Part shown: positions 8,275 to 18,695 of the stretch, piece by piece
Numbering within the stretch: the stretch's first letter is position 1
How the letters are laid out: the number at the start of each line of letters is the position of its first letter
Notes under the pieces: generated by a model
Database searches by the model: none
Seen by the model: the letters and a program-made list of their open reading frames with translations, nothing else
Told to the model about the DNA's origin: nothing
Made by a program: the position numbers and the translations under genes
NCBI GenBank assembly: GCA_964520895.1
Contig: CAZFOR010000004.1
Coordinates: 1 to 58,428, forward strand
Source of the DNA: SIG350 sp964520895
Lineage (GTDB): Bacteria; Bacillota; Clostridia; TANB77; SIG350
Length of the DNA: 58,428 nucleotides
Direction of reading: 5' to 3'

Positions 8275-9504
8275 TTATTTTTGCTGTATTAAAACTAACC
8301 CAGTTTTATCAATACTTGTTTTTACATTAACATTAAAGCATGAGTATCTATAATTTTGTGACCAATTTACTTTTTCCCATTCATCCCATGTTAAAAAATT
8401 TTTTACTGCAGATCTTCCAAATCCAGATATATCTGAATTGAATACTTTAGATGTTTTATATAAATAATCTTTAATATTACTTTCTAAGATAAAACTTAAT
8501 TCTCTTTCAATTTCTTTTGAATTTTCTTCATTAATATAATCAACTTCATTGTTTACAGATATTATGTTAGCTTTAAGTGATATATCAATATTAATCAATG
8601 GCACAGAATCTACAAAATCAACTTTTATTTTTGTGTTTTTATCTTTAACTAAATTAAAAGAGATTATATTATCAGATGACATTGGATCATATATAGAGTA
8701 ATGTGACTGAGTAAATGAGTTATTTGTCATTAAATAATATATTGTTTCTTCACCTGTTAATTCACCAATCATTTTACAATTACGAAAGACTGCAAGACCT
8801 ATTGTTTCTGTTTCTGGGCCACCCTTTTTATTGAGTTCGCCTGCAGTAACATTAGCATCATTTGGTTTATATGATTGTTGATGTATTTGTTGTGAGTGAG
8901 TAGTATTGCTAATATTGGACAATAGTGCTACAGGTTCTCTATATGTTGATTGAGATGCTAATATAAATCCAAATAAATATGAATTGGCTGTAAATCCAGT
9001 ATATGGATAAGAAGTTAATAATAATTCATAAAATTTTGATATGTTTTTTTCTAATCCTGGTTTAGTATTATTAATGTAATTTTGAGCGCTACATTTTGAA
9101 ATTAATATATACATATTAGTTCTAAAATTCCTATCATTAAAAATTGTTGTTGTATACTCTTCTATATCTTCAAAAGCTATTTCCTCACTAAAAACAACTA
9201 TTTTGTTATGAGATAAATTTAATTGTTTACTAATATACGAATTTACTAAACTTATAGCTGAATAAATTGAAGGAGCATCAATTGTTGTAACAGTTGACAA
9301 TTTATCAAAATTTGCATCATCAGATTCAATAGCAATAGGATTTGCAAACTCGAAAGTTACTTCAATATTACCTGGATTTGTTTTACTTTTATCAATTCCC
9401 ATTGCTATAACATAAGCAGCTTCATTTATTTCTGTTTTATCATAACAACCAGTTAGAAAAAATAAGCACAGAGCACTAATTGCTATTAACAATATTTTTT
9501 TCAT
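8275..9504 (-). CDS. gerC: Spore germination receptor subunit C, Ger(x)C family lipoprotein
   Basis: The C subunit of a Ger-type germinant receptor, a lipoprotein on the outer face of the spore inner membrane. A lipoprotein signal peptide ends in the lipobox LTGC (about 20 residues from the start), followed by the family's CYDKTEINEAAYVIAMGID. About 409 residues, normal for the family. The start chosen is the ATG at 9504, with GAGGTG 5 bases upstream; the longer frame from 9540 lacks one. It overlaps the end of gerB by 29 bases, implying translational coupling in a gerA-gerB-gerC operon. It contains no CGGA site. Confidence 0.92.
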   Translation of the reverse strand: MKKILLIAISALCLFFLTGCYDKTEINEAAYVIAMGIDKSKTNPGNIEVTFEFANPIAIESDDANFDKLSTVTTIDAPSIYSAISLVNSYISKQLNLSHNKIVVFSEEIAFEDIEEYTTTIFNDRNFRTNMYILISKCSAQNYINNTKPGLEKNISKFYELLLTSYPYTGFTANSYLFGFILASQSTYREPVALLSNISNTTHSQQIHQQSYKPNDANVTAGELNKKGGPETETIGLAVFRNCKMIGELTGEETIYYLMTNNSFTQSHYSIYDPMSSDNIISFNLVKDKNTKIKVDFVDSVPLINIDISLKANIISVNNEVDYINEENSKEIERELSFILESNIKDYLYKTSKVFNSDISGFGRSAVKNFLTWDEWEKVNWSQNYRYSCFNVNVKTSIDKTGLVLIQQK

Positions 9505-10601
9505 ATTCACCTCTATTTTTTGTATATTTAATTTTTGCAATAACCATTAATATTAATGGATATACAAATACGGATGGAATTATATAATAATCTTTTAGCA
9601 CTAGTTGTAAATCAATTGTAGATAAAAGATTTTTAGGTAAAGTAGATATATAAAAAACAACTAGAGCTATAATTATATTTGGTATAATACTTTTTTTCTT
9701 TTTAGTATTAACCAAAATATTATATGAATATACTAATGCATGAAAACATGATACTAATACTAAAAAAGAAATTAATAAAAAGCATAATATAAATGGTATT
9801 TCTGTCCTTTGAAAAAAGGAGTTTAAATTAGTTAAATTTGATAATTCATATAGTGAAAATAGATTGCGTGATATATATGGATATGCAAATATTAATACAT
9901 TTGCTGTTATACATAAAAACATAAAAATAAAGGATGCTATTATATACCATTTTGATACTTTTTTAATTTCTTTTAGATTTTGTAGAAAAGGTACAAAAAC
10001 AAAAAGAAATGTAATTCCAATATATGAAGTTATTCTCTCGATACCGTTTATGAATATGGTATCTAATCCATTACCAAGTATGGGAAACAACCTTTCAAAT
10101 TTAAAAAATTGTGCTGAAAAAGCAAGTGTTAATATTATTACAAAACCACAAATAGGAACAATGTATCCACTTGCTCTAATTATTCCTTCTAAACCACAAA
10201 TACTTCCGTATTACCATTGCAATAACAAAAAAAGACGATATATATATTAAAGGAGATGTATTAAAAAGTAGTATTTTAACTGATTCACTAATTTGTCTTA
10301 AAAATATAAATGTTATTATAAAAAAAAGAGATAAGTACATAAAAACAGTTATTTTGTATAATATTTTTCCGCCTACAAATTTAGAAATGTCAAAGATGTT
10401 TTTACCTGAAAATGGTTTATACAATTTATAAATTATATACATATATATAAACACAATAACAAAAATGTAAATGCTAAGTATGGGACCAGCATTTCCAACA
10501 AGTCTTGCATAGAAAAGTGGAAGGGCTAGAATTAACTGAGCTAAAGTAAAATTAAAAAAATAGCAAAACACACTAAAAACGGATGTGTATTTCAGGTTCA
10601 T
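9476..10601 (-). CDS. gerB: Spore germination receptor subunit B (GerB permease), read through a +1 shift at CGGA
   Basis: An APC-type endospore germination permease, the membrane subunit that with A and C responds to small-molecule germinants. The gene is in two frames: 10601 to about 10205 gives the first transmembrane helices (FTLAQLILALPLFYARLVGNAG... FFVIAMVI), then the frame moves by +1 and continues ICGLEGIIRASGYIVPICGF... to 9476. The junction is the tetranucleotide CGGA at 10208-10205 (minus strand). Reading it as one glycine gives an uninterrupted 374-residue protein, the normal family length. ATG 10601 overlaps the gerA end with an AGAGGT site. The ordinary alternative is a frameshifted pseudogene, but no other damage is visible. 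Confidence 0.88.
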
Positions 10602-10602
10602 A

Positions 10603-12193
10603 TTATACCTCTTTTCTCTTATCCCATTTTCTACTTATTTTAGGGGATTTGATTTTATCTAATTGGTTTAAAAATGGTGGCCTAAATGAATTAAGCCAAG
10701 GTGGTGATAAAAATATGCCATCTCTAAAAGGTTTTACTTCATATTTGTTATATGATACAAAATATGGTATTCCAAAAGTATATACAGTTGTTAGTAAAAT
10801 AAAATGTATTATTACTCCAAAAAGTATTCCTAAAAAACCGCCAATACTTGCAAGTAAAATATACCCAAATCGTATTAATCTAAAACTTAATGCTAATGAA
10901 TAGTTTGGTGTAGCAAAGGAGCTTATTCCAGTTATAGCAACAATTAATATTAATATTGGACTTACTAATTTTGCATCAACAGTAGCCTGTCCGAAGTAGT
11001 ACTGCACCAACAATACCAAGCGAAGAACCAATAGAACCTGGCATTCTTGTACTAGCTTCTCGTATAAGCTCAAAAGACAGTTCCATTACTAGTATTTCAA
11101 CTAGAAGCGGAAAGGGTATTTGTTCTTTTATCGCAGATATTGAAAATAGCAAATCTGTTGGTAGTAAATAAATATGGTAGCTTGTAAGTGCAATATATAT
11201 TGCAGGTAAAAATAGTGAGAAAAAGTATGCAACTAATCTAATTAATCTTAGAAAATTTGCAAATTGGAACTTTATATTATAGTCTTCACTTGAATGAAAG
11301 AAATCCCAAAATGTAAATGGAACAACAAGTACATTAGGTGAATTATCAACAATAATGCAAATTCTACCTTCTGTTAAATGTGATACTACTTTATCAGGTC
11401 TTTCTGTGCTTAATATTTGTGGTTCAAATAACATTGGGTGGTCTTCTATATAATGTTCTAATTGACCAGAATTTAGCATAAAATCAACACTTATACCTTG
11501 TAATCTTTTGCGTACTTTATCTATAATATTTGGATTTGCTATATTTGAGATATATCCCATAATACATGTTCTTTTATTTTTTTTACCAATATATGTTTTT
11601 TCTAAAATTAAGTTTTCGTTATTTACTAATCTTCTTAAAATAGAAACATTAGATTTCAAGGATTCAACAAAAGATTCATGTGGTCCTTTTACTACTAATT
11701 CATTTACAGGTTTATCTATTGTTCTATGTTCAAATTTTTTTGTATCACAGATATAGCAAGTATTTAATGTGTCAATTAATAAAGCTGAATAACCATAGTT
11801 AATATTTTTAACTATTTCCTCAAATGTGTTTTGCTCTCTAATATTTCCTTGTGATAGTATTTCATTTTTAACAAAATCATATAGTTGAATATTATTATGA
11901 AATTCGGGTTTTTCTAACATTAAAGGTTTTAGTATAAAATTATTAATTGAATCTGAATCAGTTAAACCTTCAACAAATATAAGGAGACAAGCATATTCTT
12001 TGTTATTAAAAGTCATAGAGAAATCTCTGAAAACAATATCAGCATTAAGTTTTATATCATATAATTCTTCTAATATTTTTTTATTCTCAAATACATTTGT
12101 TGAAATATTTTTTTTAAGTAAACTTTGTTTATTTTTACTTTTTTGTTTTTGTTTTAATCTCTTTAATATTTTCATATATGTATTATTAGACAT
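10603..12193 (-). CDS. gerA: Spore germination receptor subunit A (GerA), read through a +1 shift at CGGA
   Basis: A-subunit of the germinant receptor: an N-terminal soluble domain, then membrane helices. Family hallmarks are ELIREASTRMPGSIGSSLGI and ATPNYSLALSFRLIRF. The frame changes at CGGA (minus strand 10993-10990): upstream reads ...GIVGAVLL then CGG, downstream reads Gly then QATVDAKLVSPILI. GerA proteins have a conserved LGQA-like segment exactly here, so glycine is the expected residue. Joined length is about 529 residues, normal for the family. The start is uncertain: ATG 12193 (MSNNTYMKILKRL) fits the family but has no clear ribosome binding site. The C-terminus is charged (SRKWDKRKE). 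Confidence 0.87.
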
Positions 12194-12294
12194 TTTTATA
12201 AAAATATGTAAGTTAATAATAAAGATAATATTTAGACGTATATGAATCTTTTTATTAATAAAATTGAATATTATAAGGATATAAAATGTGGTAG

Positions 12295-12325
12295 TTGACA
12301 AAAAAAATAAATATAATAGTATAAG
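12295..12325 (+). promoter_or_regulatory. Possible promoter of the pilin-like gene
   Basis: TTGACA at 12295-12300 with a TATAAG-like -10 at 12320-12325 (19-base spacer). GGAGG lies at 12341-12345 before ATG 12356. The spacing is suboptimal. Confidence 0.4.
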
Positions 12326-12355
12326 TATGTAAAATTATAAGGAGGAAAATAGAAT

Positions 12356-13627
12356 ATGAATATAGCGAAAAGAGGAATAAGTCTAATATCAATAATAATA
12401 ACAATAATAATAATAGTGATATTAACAGCAACGGTAATAGTCAATATAACAAGGGAAAATAATATTATAGATAATACAAATGATTCAGTAAAACTACACA
12501 ATATGACGATATATAGAGAAGAATGTATAAGTAATTTAATGAAAAACAATTACAAAGTGGAGAAACATTTGACAAAAATTCATTAAATATTATATATGAT
12601 GAAATGCCAAGTGATACTCAAGAGCAAAAAATAGAAGCATTAGAATTACATTATAATAAATTGCATGAATATGTACCAAGTATAAAAAAGGAAGAAACCA
12701 GTAAATGGGCTATAATAAAAGGTGAACTTAAATATGTTGATATAACAAATGAAAAAGAATTTGAGCTAGCAGCACAATTAGATATGGTGGATTTAACAAA
12801 AGTAATAGGTGGTAAAATAAAGTCAGGCGAATTGCAAGTTGGAGATTATATTAAATACAAAACAGGAACAGGTAATTATACTCTTAAAAAAGAAAAAACT
12901 GGATATGGAACACAAGAATATATGAACTGGTATATTAAAAATTATGGTAAAGAGCCAACAATAGCTTCAGCAGATCAAACATATACATCAATAGGGACAG
13001 AAGAACTATGGAGAGTATTATCAATAAATGGAACACAAGTATCAATAACGAGATCAGAACCATTGAAGATATTGAAGTTATTTGGGAAAACAGGATATAA
13101 TAATGCAATACAAGAGTTAAATAGCTTGTGTAAAATATATAGAAATGACAAATACGCAAAAGAAGCAAGAAGCATAACAATAGAAGATATAAATGAAGTA
13201 ATAGGATAGAATCAGTCAGATATGGAGACATATGGAGGAGGAAGTGGTGTACCAGAAGGATATGGATATACTAAAATATATAATTCGGTAGAGTATAAAA
13301 GTAATTATTATAGGTATTTAGGAACAGATAAAATAAAGGATACAGAAAACAAAAAATATACGATGATATTTAGAAATTCAGGAAATAATAATAACATATC
13401 TTATTGGGTTGCATCTCCATGTTTTAGTGTCGGGACTTCTGTTGCATATTCTCACATTAGAATTGTAGCTGCTCGGAGTGGTAGGAGGATATTATTTGTT
13501 AGATAGTAATGATAATGAAAGAGAAGGCAGTATAGGTATTAGACCAGTGGTCATACTAAGATCAATTATAAACATATCTAAAGGAGAAGGAGAAAACTCA
13601 CAAGAAAATCCATGGGTACTTGAATAA
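12356..13627 (+). pseudogene. Decayed type IV pilin-like surface protein gene (three interruptions, one of them CGGA)
   Basis: The N-terminus is prepilin-like: short basic leader then G|ISLISII followed by a long Ile/Thr/Val helix. The middle part reads SKWAIIKGELKYVDITNEKEF, the C-terminal part TYGGGSGVPEGYGYTKIYNS ... YWVASPCF ... GIRPVVILRS ... NPWVLE. Such pilin-headed proteins with a C-terminal YW.AS ... G.RPVV region are common in gut clostridia. Interruptions: a one-base loss near 12540 (A-rich stretch), an in-frame TAG at 13207-13209, and a +1 shift at CGGA 13474-13477 (AAR frame to AAGVVGGYYLLDS). The first two look like genuine decay; the third matches the proposed glycine tetracodon. 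Total length (424 codon equivalents) agrees with one loss plus one four-base codon. Confidence 0.75.
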
Positions 13628-13728
13628 AAATTAATTATATTTAAAAGGTATTTTATTACCAAATATATTGCAAATAATGAGCATTTGTGATAAAGTTTGT
13701 GTATAAATATTGAAAGGAATGATAATAG

Positions 13729-14439
13729 ATGAAGAAAGATATAATAGTTATAATAATAGCTGTTCTAGTATTAATTGTAGGCCTTATTGGAATATATTTA
13801 TATAGAAATGCGAACAAAGTAGAGCCTAAATATAGTCATGATGAAATTTTTGCTTTAATTCAAAAAGGATTAACTAATATGAATAATATATATGCTGAAA
13901 GAACTTCTCTAGATACAAGTAGATGGGAATCAAATAAAGCATGGTATTTAAATGGAAAGTATAAAATTGAGACTGATAAAACAGTTAGAATTATAAATTT
14001 AAGTGAAAATAAAATGTATATATGGGAAAAAAATAATAATTTGGATAAAGTTATAGAAACACAAGTAGATACAATAAAGTATGTTAATGATGAAGGATAT
14101 GCTGGAATAATGAATAGAAATAGAGTAACTAAAAATGAAACAATAGAGTTTAGATATATGGGTGAAGAAATATGCCAGGGAAAAGATTGTATAAAATTTA
14201 AAACTATTGTTAGCAATTCATTTACTGGTAGCTTGATTGATTATGGTGAAGCATATTGGATAGATAAAGAGTCCGGATTAATATTAGGATATGGTGTAGA
14301 ACCATTAGAATCTAATGAGATAGTAAAAATTTATGAATATACTAATATAAGTATTGGAACTTTAACTGAAGAAGATTTTAAATTACCAGAAGATAGAGTT
14401 GTATCAAAAGTTGACTTAGTTAAACCAAGTGAAAATTAA
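13729..14439 (+). CDS. Membrane-anchored extracytoplasmic protein, unknown function
   Basis: A 236-residue protein with one N-terminal hydrophobic anchor (residues 4-26, DIIVIIIAVLVLIVGLIGIYLY) and no lipobox cysteine, followed by an outside domain rich in beta-like segments (KAWYLNGKYKIETDKTVRIINLS; EICQGKDCIKFKT; GEAYWIDKESGLILG). The pattern of a tested membrane-side YWIDKESGLIL suggests a LolA/MucB-like beta fold, but I cannot name a family. The ribosome binding site GAAAGG precedes ATG. It is followed 22 bases later by the PH-domain gene, likely in one operon. Confidence 0.75.
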   Translation: MKKDIIVIIIAVLVLIVGLIGIYLYRNANKVEPKYSHDEIFALIQKGLTNMNNIYAERTSLDTSRWESNKAWYLNGKYKIETDKTVRIINLSENKMYIWEKNNNLDKVIETQVDTIKYVNDEGYAGIMNRNRVTKNETIEFRYMGEEICQGKDCIKFKTIVSNSFTGSLIDYGEAYWIDKESGLILGYGVEPLESNEIVKIYEYTNISIGTLTEEDFKLPEDRVVSKVDLVKPSEN

Positions 14440-14461
14440 TATAAAAAAGGAGTAATTAATT

Positions 14462-14965
14462 ATGGATAATGAAAAGAAGTTAATAATAAAACCTAAGATA
14501 AGTATAAGATATTATTTTATCAGAAACATATGGATGTTTTTAGTATTAGCATTAGTTTTTATACTTGGATTAATAGTAAAAAGTAAATTCGGTACTATGC
14601 CTGAAAGTATGCAAGAGTTTGGTTCACATTTTATAAATATAGTTTGGGGTATATCAACAATTGGAATAATAGTGGCATATTTATATAAAACAATACAAAT
14701 GTATTTGCATACAAGAAGAATAACATATACTTTTTTTGATACATATTTAAGGTTTGAAGATGAGTTTTTAAACAAAAACTCAAAAGATATTAACTATGAT
14801 AAAATTACTGAAATATCTATGTCACAAAGTATATGGGACAGAATGCTACAAACAGGTATTATACATATAAAAACTGCAGTAGAAAGTGATGTTGGTATAT
14901 ATATGCCATATATAGTTAATCCAAAAGAAGTTGTTGAAGATATTAGAGAAGTAATAGGAAAATAG
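14462..14965 (+). CDS. Membrane protein with bacterial PH domain
   Basis: A 167-residue protein with two transmembrane segments (about residues 19-38 and 54-75) followed by a bPH2-type domain: TRRITYTFFDTYLRFEDEF, DINYDKITEISMSQSIWDRMLQTGIIHIKT. This resembles YdbT/YdbS-like proteins. Function unknown; likely membrane-envelope associated. AAAGGAG ribosome binding site upstream; it is 9 bases from the radical SAM gene. Confidence 0.8.
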   Translation: MDNEKKLIIKPKISIRYYFIRNIWMFLVLALVFILGLIVKSKFGTMPESMQEFGSHFINIVWGISTIGIIVAYLYKTIQMYLHTRRITYTFFDTYLRFEDEFLNKNSKDINYDKITEISMSQSIWDRMLQTGIIHIKTAVESDVGIYMPYIVNPKEVVEDIREVIGK

Positions 14966-14974
14966 GGATGTGTA

Positions 14975-16816
14975 ATGAATAAATTAACAAATAAACAATT
15001 ATTAAAAATACAAAATCCAATAATATATAGTGGAGGAGAATTAAATCAAGTAATTAAAAAACCTGATGATGTTTTAATCAGGTTTGCTTTTTGTTTTCCA
15101 GAAGTATATGAAATTGGTATGTCATATTTAGGTATGAAAATATTATACAATATTTTAAATAATAGGGAAGATACATATTGTGAAAGAGTATTTGCACCTA
15201 GTATGGATATGGAAAAAATAATGAGAGAAAATGATATTGAAATATATGGACTAGAATCAAAAGATAGTATTAGAAATTTTGATTTTGTAGGTTTTACACT
15301 TCAATATGAATTAACATATACTAATATATTAAATATATTAGATCTAGCTCATATACCTATATATAGCAAAGATAGAGATGAAACAATGCCTTTTATATGT
15401 GCTGGTGGTCCATGTGCATATAATCCTGAACCATTAGCACCTTTCATTGATTTTTACATATTAGGTGAAGGTGAAGAGTCTATGAATGAAATAATGGATT
15501 TGTATTCTAAATGGAAAAAGAAAAATGGTAGAGGGGATAGATTAGAGTTTTTAAAAATTGTTGATAAATTAGATTGTGTTTATGTTCCTTGTTTATATTC
15601 TGTGGAATATGACAAAAATGGTGTTATATCAAGTTTTGAGAGAATAGATGGGACTAATAAACATATTAAGAAAAGAGTTATAAAAGATATGGACAAAGTA
15701 TGTTTTCCAGAAAAACCAATTGTTCCATATACTAGTATTATACATGACAGGATAATGTTAGAAATATTTAGGGGTTGTATTAGAGGTTGTAGATTTTGCC
15801 AAGCAGGATACATATATAGACCTGTTAGGGAGAAAAGTGTAGATAGGTTATTAGAACTTGCAAAAGAGAATATAAAAAATACAGGATATAACGAGATATC
15901 TTTGATTTCACTTAGTACAAGTGATTATACTAATTTTGATGATTTAGCAAATAGGTTAATTGAACAAACACAAGACAAAAAAATAAGTATATCTTTACCA
16001 TCACTTAGAATTGATTCGATTAATGAAAAGTTGTTAGATAAAATAAATGGTGTTAGAAAATCTGGATTAACTTTTGCACCAGAAGCGGGAACTCAAAGAC
16101 TTAGAAATGTTATAAATAAAAATGTTACAGAAGAGGATATTTTTAAGGCGTGTGAAATTGCATTTAAAAAAGGTTGGAATGTGGTAAAACTATATTTTAT
16201 GATAGGATTACCTACTGAAACAATGGAAGATATACAAGGAATTGTTGATGTTGCGAATAAGGTTGTGGATAAGTATTTTGAAATTAACAAAGGGAAAAGG
16301 GTTAAAAATGTTAGAGTAACAATAAGTGTATCAACTTTTGTACCAAAACCATTTACAGCATTTCAGAATTGCCCACAAGATAGTAAAGATGTAATAATTA
16401 AAAAATTGGATTATTTAAGAAATCATTTGAAAAGTAGAAATATTTCTTTTAATTGGAATAATCCAGATATAAGTATGTTAGAAGCTTTTATTGCAAGAGG
16501 TAATAGAAAAGTTTCAGATACAATATATGAGGCATGGAAATTAGGTGCTAAATTTGATGGATGGGATGAGCATTTTGATATTGAGAAATGGAGAAAAGCT
16601 TTTGAGTTATCTAGTATTAATCCAGCAGATTATGTTACTAGAACAAGAGATGTAAATGAAATATTACCATGGGAATTTATTGATATAGGTGTTACAAAGA
16701 AGTTTTTGCAAAAGGAATATGAAAAGGCTTTAAAAGAAGAAACTACTCCAAATTGTAGACAGTCTTGTAGTGGCTGTGGTGCAATATGTTTTGAAGGTGG
16801 TGTATGTTTTGAATAA
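14975..16816 (+). CDS. Radical SAM protein with B12-binding-like N-terminus (TIGR03960 type)
   Basis: A 613-residue protein. The N-terminal half resembles the cobalamin-binding-like domain (FCFPEVYEIGMSYLGMKILYN; ICAGGPCAYNPEPLAPFIDF). The radical SAM centre is CIRGCRFCQ (CxxxCxxC), followed by SLSTSDYTN, SLPSLRID and a GLPTET motif. The C-terminal cysteine cluster (CRQSCSGCGAICFEGGVCFE) may bind an extra metal centre. In Firmicutes this gene pairs with the DUF2344 protein encoded next; the pair lies near ribosomal protein genes and the substrate is unknown. Confidence 0.88.
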   Translation: MNKLTNKQLLKIQNPIIYSGGELNQVIKKPDDVLIRFAFCFPEVYEIGMSYLGMKILYNILNNREDTYCERVFAPSMDMEKIMRENDIEIYGLESKDSIRNFDFVGFTLQYELTYTNILNILDLAHIPIYSKDRDETMPFICAGGPCAYNPEPLAPFIDFYILGEGEESMNEIMDLYSKWKKKNGRGDRLEFLKIVDKLDCVYVPCLYSVEYDKNGVISSFERIDGTNKHIKKRVIKDMDKVCFPEKPIVPYTSIIHDRIMLEIFRGCIRGCRFCQAGYIYRPVREKSVDRLLELAKENIKNTGYNEISLISLSTSDYTNFDDLANRLIEQTQDKKISISLPSLRIDSINEKLLDKINGVRKSGLTFAPEAGTQRLRNVINKNVTEEDIFKACEIAFKKGWNVVKLYFMIGLPTETMEDIQGIVDVANKVVDKYFEINKGKRVKNVRVTISVSTFVPKPFTAFQNCPQDSKDVIIKKLDYLRNHLKSRNISFNWNNPDISMLEAFIARGNRKVSDTIYEAWKLGAKFDGWDEHFDIEKWRKAFELSSINPADYVTRTRDVNEILPWEFIDIGVTKKFLQKEYEKALKEETTPNCRQSCSGCGAICFEGGVCFE

Positions 16817-17504
16817 AATAAGGTTAAAATATGAAAAAAATGATGAAGTTAAATATTTAGGACATTTAGATACTGTAACTGTATTTGATAGAGTTTTTAG
16901 AAGAAGTGATATTAAAATTAAATTTTCAGAAGGATTTAATCCTAGACCTAATTTTGTTTTTGCACTTCCTTCTGGTTCAGGTCTTATTAGTAAATCAGAA
17001 TATATAGAAATTGAATTAGATGAAGATGAAAAGCATGATATGAAACATATAATTGAAAGTTTAAATACATTACTGCCAATTGGATTTAGAATACTAGAAG
17101 GAAAGTATGTTGATAACAACAAGAGTTTAATGGCAAAGGTTAATTCTTCTAAGTATGAAATAAATGTGTTTTTTAAGGATATAGAAGATAAAGAATATGA
17201 AGATATTTTTGGTAGAATTATAGAAATATTTAATAAAGAAACTATATTAACAAAAAAGAAAACTAAAAAACAGGATAAACAAGAAATGATTGATATTAAA
17301 CCATATATAATGGAGATATCTTTTGATAAAATAACAGATAATAATCTAAAAGGAATATGTATTAACCTATATTCAAAAGCAGGTAGTGTACAAAATTTAA
17401 GACCAGATTATATTATAAAAGTAATAGAGGATAATGAGATAGATATTTATGATTATCAGATAATTAGAAAAGAACTAATTTTAAATGATTATATAAACAA
17501 GTAG
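16809..17504 (+). CDS. Radical-SAM-associated DUF2344 protein (TIGR03936 type)
   Basis: Begins LNKIRLKYEKNDEVKYLGHLDTVTVFDRVFRRSDIKIKFSEGFNPRP, the signature opening of the family, which often occurs fused to or beside the preceding radical SAM protein. The likely start is TTG 16809, 6 bases after GAAGGTGGTG, overlapping the upstream stop by 8 bases; the longer frame from 16770 would overlap much more. About 232 residues. Function is unknown. Confidence 0.8.
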   Translation: MNKIRLKYEKNDEVKYLGHLDTVTVFDRVFRRSDIKIKFSEGFNPRPNFVFALPSGSGLISKSEYIEIELDEDEKHDMKHIIESLNTLLPIGFRILEGKYVDNNKSLMAKVNSSKYEINVFFKDIEDKEYEDIFGRIIEIFNKETILTKKKTKKQDKQEMIDIKPYIMEISFDKITDNNLKGICINLYSKAGSVQNLRPDYIIKVIEDNEIDIYDYQIIRKELILNDYINK

Positions 17505-17551
17505 TAATATTTGCTAACATTTATCATATTTATATTATGAGGTGATATAAT

Positions 17552-17956
17552 ATGAAAAAAGATGTTACACAAATAAAAGAGGGAAGTAGATTTAAATATA
17601 TTGTAAAAGGAAGTGTGTTTAGTTATATTTTTACAATATTACTTGTATTTATATATTCAGTTATTTTAGCATATACAAATGTTTCTGATATTACTATTTC
17701 ATCTGTTGTTATAGGTATAATGTGTGTATCAATATTTACTTCATCATGTATGTTTTGCAGACAAATAGGTGCAGATGGGTTGATTAATGGAACAATTATA
17801 TCTATAATATACATAGGAGTAATATATATAGTAAGTAGTTTTTGGAAAACAGGTTTTTACATTGATAAAAATTCTATTTTAATGATTATTACAACAGTTG
17901 TATTAGGTGCAATAGGAGGAATTATTGGGGTTAATCTAAAAAGGGTTACTAGATAA
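17552..17956 (+). CDS. TIGR04086-type small membrane protein
   Basis: A 134-residue protein with four hydrophobic segments (about residues 20-42, 47-66, 73-95, 105-127) and glycine patches (GAIGGIIGVNLKR at the end). Size and layout match the YrzE/TIGR04086 family of Firmicutes, function unknown. ATG follows GAGGTGATATA. A one-operon arrangement with the following HD gene is plausible (21-base gap). Confidence 0.78.
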   Translation: MKKDVTQIKEGSRFKYIVKGSVFSYIFTILLVFIYSVILAYTNVSDITISSVVIGIMCVSIFTSSCMFCRQIGADGLINGTIISIIYIGVIYIVSSFWKTGFYIDKNSILMIITTVVLGAIGGIIGVNLKRVTR

Positions 17957-17977
17957 TAATGAGAAAGGAAAGTTAAA

Positions 17978-18637
17978 ATGATTACATTAAAAGAAATAGA
18001 AAATAATGAACTAGTTAAAAGATTTATAATTAATTGTCAGAGGCAATTAGATGAATTAGGATATACTGAACATTCTACTAGACATGCAAAATTTGTGGCA
18101 CTATTAACAGGTGATATTTTAAAAGAATTAGGTTATGATGAGAAAACAGTTAATTTAGGACAGATTGCAGGATATTTACATGATATTGGCAATTCAGTAA
18201 ATAGAGACCAACATCCACTTACAGGAGCGATTTTGGCATATAACACATTGCTACAAATAGGTATGGATAATAATGATGCAGCAGAAATAATGATGGCAAT
18301 TGGTAACCATGATGAAAATAATGGTACACCAGTGACACCAATTTCAGCAGTACTAATATTAGCTGATAAATCTGATGTTCATAAAAGTAGAGTTAGGAAC
18401 AAAAACAAAAATACTTTTGATATACATGATAAAGTAAATTACTCTGTTCAAAAATCAAGATTAATTGCAAATAAAAAAGAGAAAAAAATAACATTATCTC
18501 TTTTAGTTGATACAGAAGTAACTGAGATAATGGATTATTTTGAAATATTTACTTATAGAATGTTGATGTCTAAAAAAGCTGCTAAATTCTTGGGATTAAA
18601 ATTTGAATTGATAATAAATGATAATAGAATAATGTAA
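17978..18637 (+). CDS. HD-domain phosphohydrolase
   Basis: A 219-residue protein with the metal-binding HD pattern: H (STRHAKFVA), HD (GYLHDIGNSVNRDQHP), H (AIGNHDENNG) and D (ILADKSDVHKSRVRN). The family is metal-dependent phosphohydrolases, often on nucleotides. Substrate unknown. It converges on rpsI, with a shared terminator. Confidence 0.85.
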   Translation: MITLKEIENNELVKRFIINCQRQLDELGYTEHSTRHAKFVALLTGDILKELGYDEKTVNLGQIAGYLHDIGNSVNRDQHPLTGAILAYNTLLQIGMDNNDAAEIMMAIGNHDENNGTPVTPISAVLILADKSDVHKSRVRNKNKNTFDIHDKVNYSVQKSRLIANKKEKKITLSLLVDTEVTEIMDYFEIFTYRMLMSKKAAKFLGLKFELIINDNRIM

Positions 18638-18655
18638 TTTAAGTTAGAGAGCGAA

Positions 18656-18687
18656 AAATGGTATCAAATAAATGATACCATTTTTTT
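18656..18687. terminator. Bidirectional terminator between the HD gene and rpsI
   Basis: AAATGGTATCA (18656-18666) pairs with TGATACCATTT (18673-18683), flanked by A and T runs on both sides. Confidence 0.85.
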
Positions 18688-18695
18688 TACACAAA

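Noticed and set aside
10345..10400. Another CGGA at about 10368-10371 in gerB
   Set aside because: It is read as GGC GGA in the normal frame (VGGK), so no shift is needed.
9476..12193. gerA and gerB as ordinary frameshifted pseudogenes
   Set aside because: No second lesion exists in either gene, and both breaks fall at the same tetranucleotide as breaks in abiEii and the essential cysS. Random decay would not choose CGGA each time.
13207..13209. TAG as a recoded sense codon in the pilin-like gene
   Set aside because: TAG ends several intact genes here (dnaE, the oxidoreductase, the HTH gene), and the gene has another true lesion.
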